NCBI GenBank assembly: GCA_049642465.1
Contig: JBAROV010000119.1
Coordinates: 1 to 24,964 of the forward strand
Direction: 5' to 3'
Source: CAWDPQ01 sp049642465
GTDB taxonomy: Bacteria > Acidobacteriota > Vicinamibacteria > Vicinamibacterales > 2-12-FULL-66-21
DNA: 24,964 nucleotides
Made by a program: the position numbers and the translations under genes. Below are positions 23,658 to 24,964 of the stretch, one piece after another; the stretch's first letter is position 1; every line of letters begins with the position of its first letter. The notes under the pieces were generated by a model. That model did no database searches. It saw only the letters and a program-made list of their open reading frames with translations, and had not been told where the DNA came from.

Positions 23658-24959
23658 ATGAGACGAGCTGCCTCGGTCACCCTGCTGGCGGCCTTCTTGT
23701 CCTCGAGCTTCGATGGCGCAGCGCAGAAGAGCGAGGTCTGGTGGCCTCAATTCAGAGGTCCGAACTCCTCTGGCCTCAGCGCTGGCAGACCGCCTGTTCA
23801 CTTCGGCCCCGAGCAAAATGTCCTTTGGAAGATCGCAGTGGGCGCTGGACTGTCGTCACCCGTCGCGTGGAGCGACCGTATCTTCCTGACGGAATTTGAC
23901 CAGGCGAACAAGCGACTCTCCACCGTGTGCATCGAGAGGCGCACGGGGAAAATTCTCTGGCGGCGTACCGTTGCGCCCGAACAGATCGAGAAAGTCCACG
24001 AACTCAGCAGCCCCGCCGGCCCGACGCCTGCGACGGACGGAGAGCGCGTCTATGTCTACTTCGGATCGTACGGGTTGCTGGCTTACGACCTGAACGGCAG
24101 TTTGAAATGGGAAAGACGACTTCCGTTGCCGGAAAACCCCTATGGGGCTATGTCTTCGCCGATCGTCGCGGGTGACTTAGTCGTACTCAACCACCAAGGG
24201 AAAGAGGCGTACCTGCTCGGCGTCAATCGTCGGGACGGCCGGACGGTGTGGAAGACCGACCGCTCGATGTTTCAGTACGGTTGGTCGACTCCTGTGCATT
24301 GGCGTCACGACGGGATCGACGAGATTGTCGTGCTCGGAGGCGACTTCAAGCCCAACCAGCGTCTCATGGCATACGGTCTGGCGGATGGAGCGGAGCGCTG
24401 GTGGGTTGGCGGCCTGCCGCCGTCCGGGAAAAGCACGCCGGTCATTGGCGAGGGTCTGCTGTTTTTCGCCGCGCCGGACATCATCCTTGAGACGGCCACT
24501 GAAAAACAGAACCCCGACCGGGCCGCGCAGTTCTATGCGAACAACGCGGCTCGCGTCATCGCTGTACGTCCGGGCGGCACGGGTGACGTGAGTCAGGCGA
24601 ATATCGCCTGGTCGGAGAGAAGGGGTGTGCCAGGTGTTCCGTCACCCCTCTACTACAACGGAAGACTCTACACGTTCCAGAATGGCGGGATCGTTTTCTG
24701 TCGCGTAGCAAAGACAGGTGAGGTCTTGTACAACGCCCGGCTCGGAGTACCGGGGTACTACTACTCGTCACCCGTGGCGGCGGACCAGAAGGTATACATT
24801 GCATCCGAAGAGGGCACAGTGGTCGTGCTGGATGCGGGTCCGAAGTTCAGCGTGCTCGCTACGAACAAGCTTGACGGCGCGATATTGGCTACACCGGCGT
24901 TGGTCGATAGAAATATCTATGTCAGAACCGCGAATCACCTGTACGCGTTTGGCAAGTGA
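23658..24959 (+). CDS. Secreted PQQ-type (BamB-like) beta-propeller protein
   Basis: A 433-aa protein. The ATG at 23658 is chosen because AGAGGAAGG (23644-23652) lies just ahead and it gives a compact signal peptide (RRAASVTLLAAFLSSSFDGAAQ); upstream in-frame ATGs at 23619 and 23640 are less likely. The mature part opens with WWPQFRGPNSSGLS, the usual start of this family, and contains PQQ-like repeats: VLWKIAVGAGLSSPVAWSDRIF, RTGKILWRRTV, LKWERRLPLPENPYGAMSSP, GRTVWKTDRS, GEVLYNARLGVPGYYYSSPV and IYVRTANHLYAFG at the end. These form an eight-bladed propeller. In Acidobacteriota and Planctomycetota such proteins often accompany sulfatases, but few have a known role; it may be a binding or scaffold protein, or an enzyme using a quinone cofactor. 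The fold is certain, the function is not. Confidence 0.9.
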   Translation: MRRAASVTLLAAFLSSSFDGAAQKSEVWWPQFRGPNSSGLSAGRPPVHFGPEQNVLWKIAVGAGLSSPVAWSDRIFLTEFDQANKRLSTVCIERRTGKILWRRTVAPEQIEKVHELSSPAGPTPATDGERVYVYFGSYGLLAYDLNGSLKWERRLPLPENPYGAMSSPIVAGDLVVLNHQGKEAYLLGVNRRDGRTVWKTDRSMFQYGWSTPVHWRHDGIDEIVVLGGDFKPNQRLMAYGLADGAERWWVGGLPPSGKSTPVIGEGLLFFAAPDIILETATEKQNPDRAAQFYANNAARVIAVRPGGTGDVSQANIAWSERRGVPGVPSPLYYNGRLYTFQNGGIVFCRVAKTGEVLYNARLGVPGYYYSSPVAADQKVYIASEEGTVVVLDAGPKFSVLATNKLDGAILATPALVDRNIYVRTANHLYAFGK

Positions 24960-24964
24960 AAGGT

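Noticed and set aside
1..24964. tRNA, rRNA, riboswitch, insertion sequence or integration site
   Set aside because: I saw no cloverleaf, conserved rRNA segment, transposase-like protein or paired terminal repeat while reading both strands; a covariance-model scan was not possible.

Overview
The window is high-GC, gene-dense bacterial chromosome. It combines large Oar-like TonB-dependent receptors that carry an N-terminal carboxypeptidase-regulatory domain, Ser/Thr kinases fused to a TolB/FlgO-like region plus TPRs, sulfatase-superfamily enzymes, an isomerase with a twin-arginine leader and a PQQ-type beta-propeller protein. This mix is typical of Acidobacteriota, probably a Vicinamibacteria-like soil lineage. 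That assignment is inference from gene content; there is no rRNA in the window. I saw no tRNA, rRNA, IS element, integrase or CRISPR array.

Left part (1-5251): the tail of an unrecognised gene, a secreted polysaccharide-deacetylase-fold protein and a TonB-dependent receptor, all on the + strand. A 363-bp gap follows. It is not empty: its minus strand holds what looks like the decayed 3' end of a sulfatase-family gene. Next (5252-7621) comes a stand-alone membrane Ser/Thr kinase with TPRs, converging on a sugar phosphate isomerase/epimerase-like protein.

Middle (7627-11539, minus strand): the isomerase, a TerB/DUF697-like protein and a secreted metallo-beta-lactamase-fold protein. Two short-period tandem arrays sit between them. 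One is a heptamer array ending 23 bp before the isomerase start. The other is an octamer array of 30 units (238 bp) upstream of the TerB/DUF697 gene. The arrays are free of stop codons and create long artificial ORFs.

Right-middle (11729-15617): a small SnoaL/DUF4440-like secreted protein converges on a compact minus-strand operon. That operon encodes a PD40 beta-propeller, an Ig/carboxypeptidase-regulatory lipoprotein and an alkaline-phosphatase-superfamily 'sulfatase' in which the formylglycine Cys is replaced by Thr. Its last 61 codons run on antisense to the small gene.

Right (15801-24959): divergent from that operon is a tight + strand cluster of ECF-type sigma factor, Ser/Thr kinase (11-bp overlap) and TonB-dependent receptor (19 bp later). 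This looks like a kinase-controlled sigma cascade that makes an outer-membrane receptor. A canonical Cys-type sulfatase converges tail-to-tail on this receptor, and a PQQ-like propeller protein diverges from the sulfatase. Together the genes suggest uptake and processing of complex, possibly sulfated or phosphorylated, polymers under envelope-signal control. The most unusual points are the repeated receptor/sulfatase tail-to-tail layout (one copy decayed), the Thr-type sulfatase homologue, the sigma-kinase-receptor cluster and the two phase-variation-like repeat arrays.
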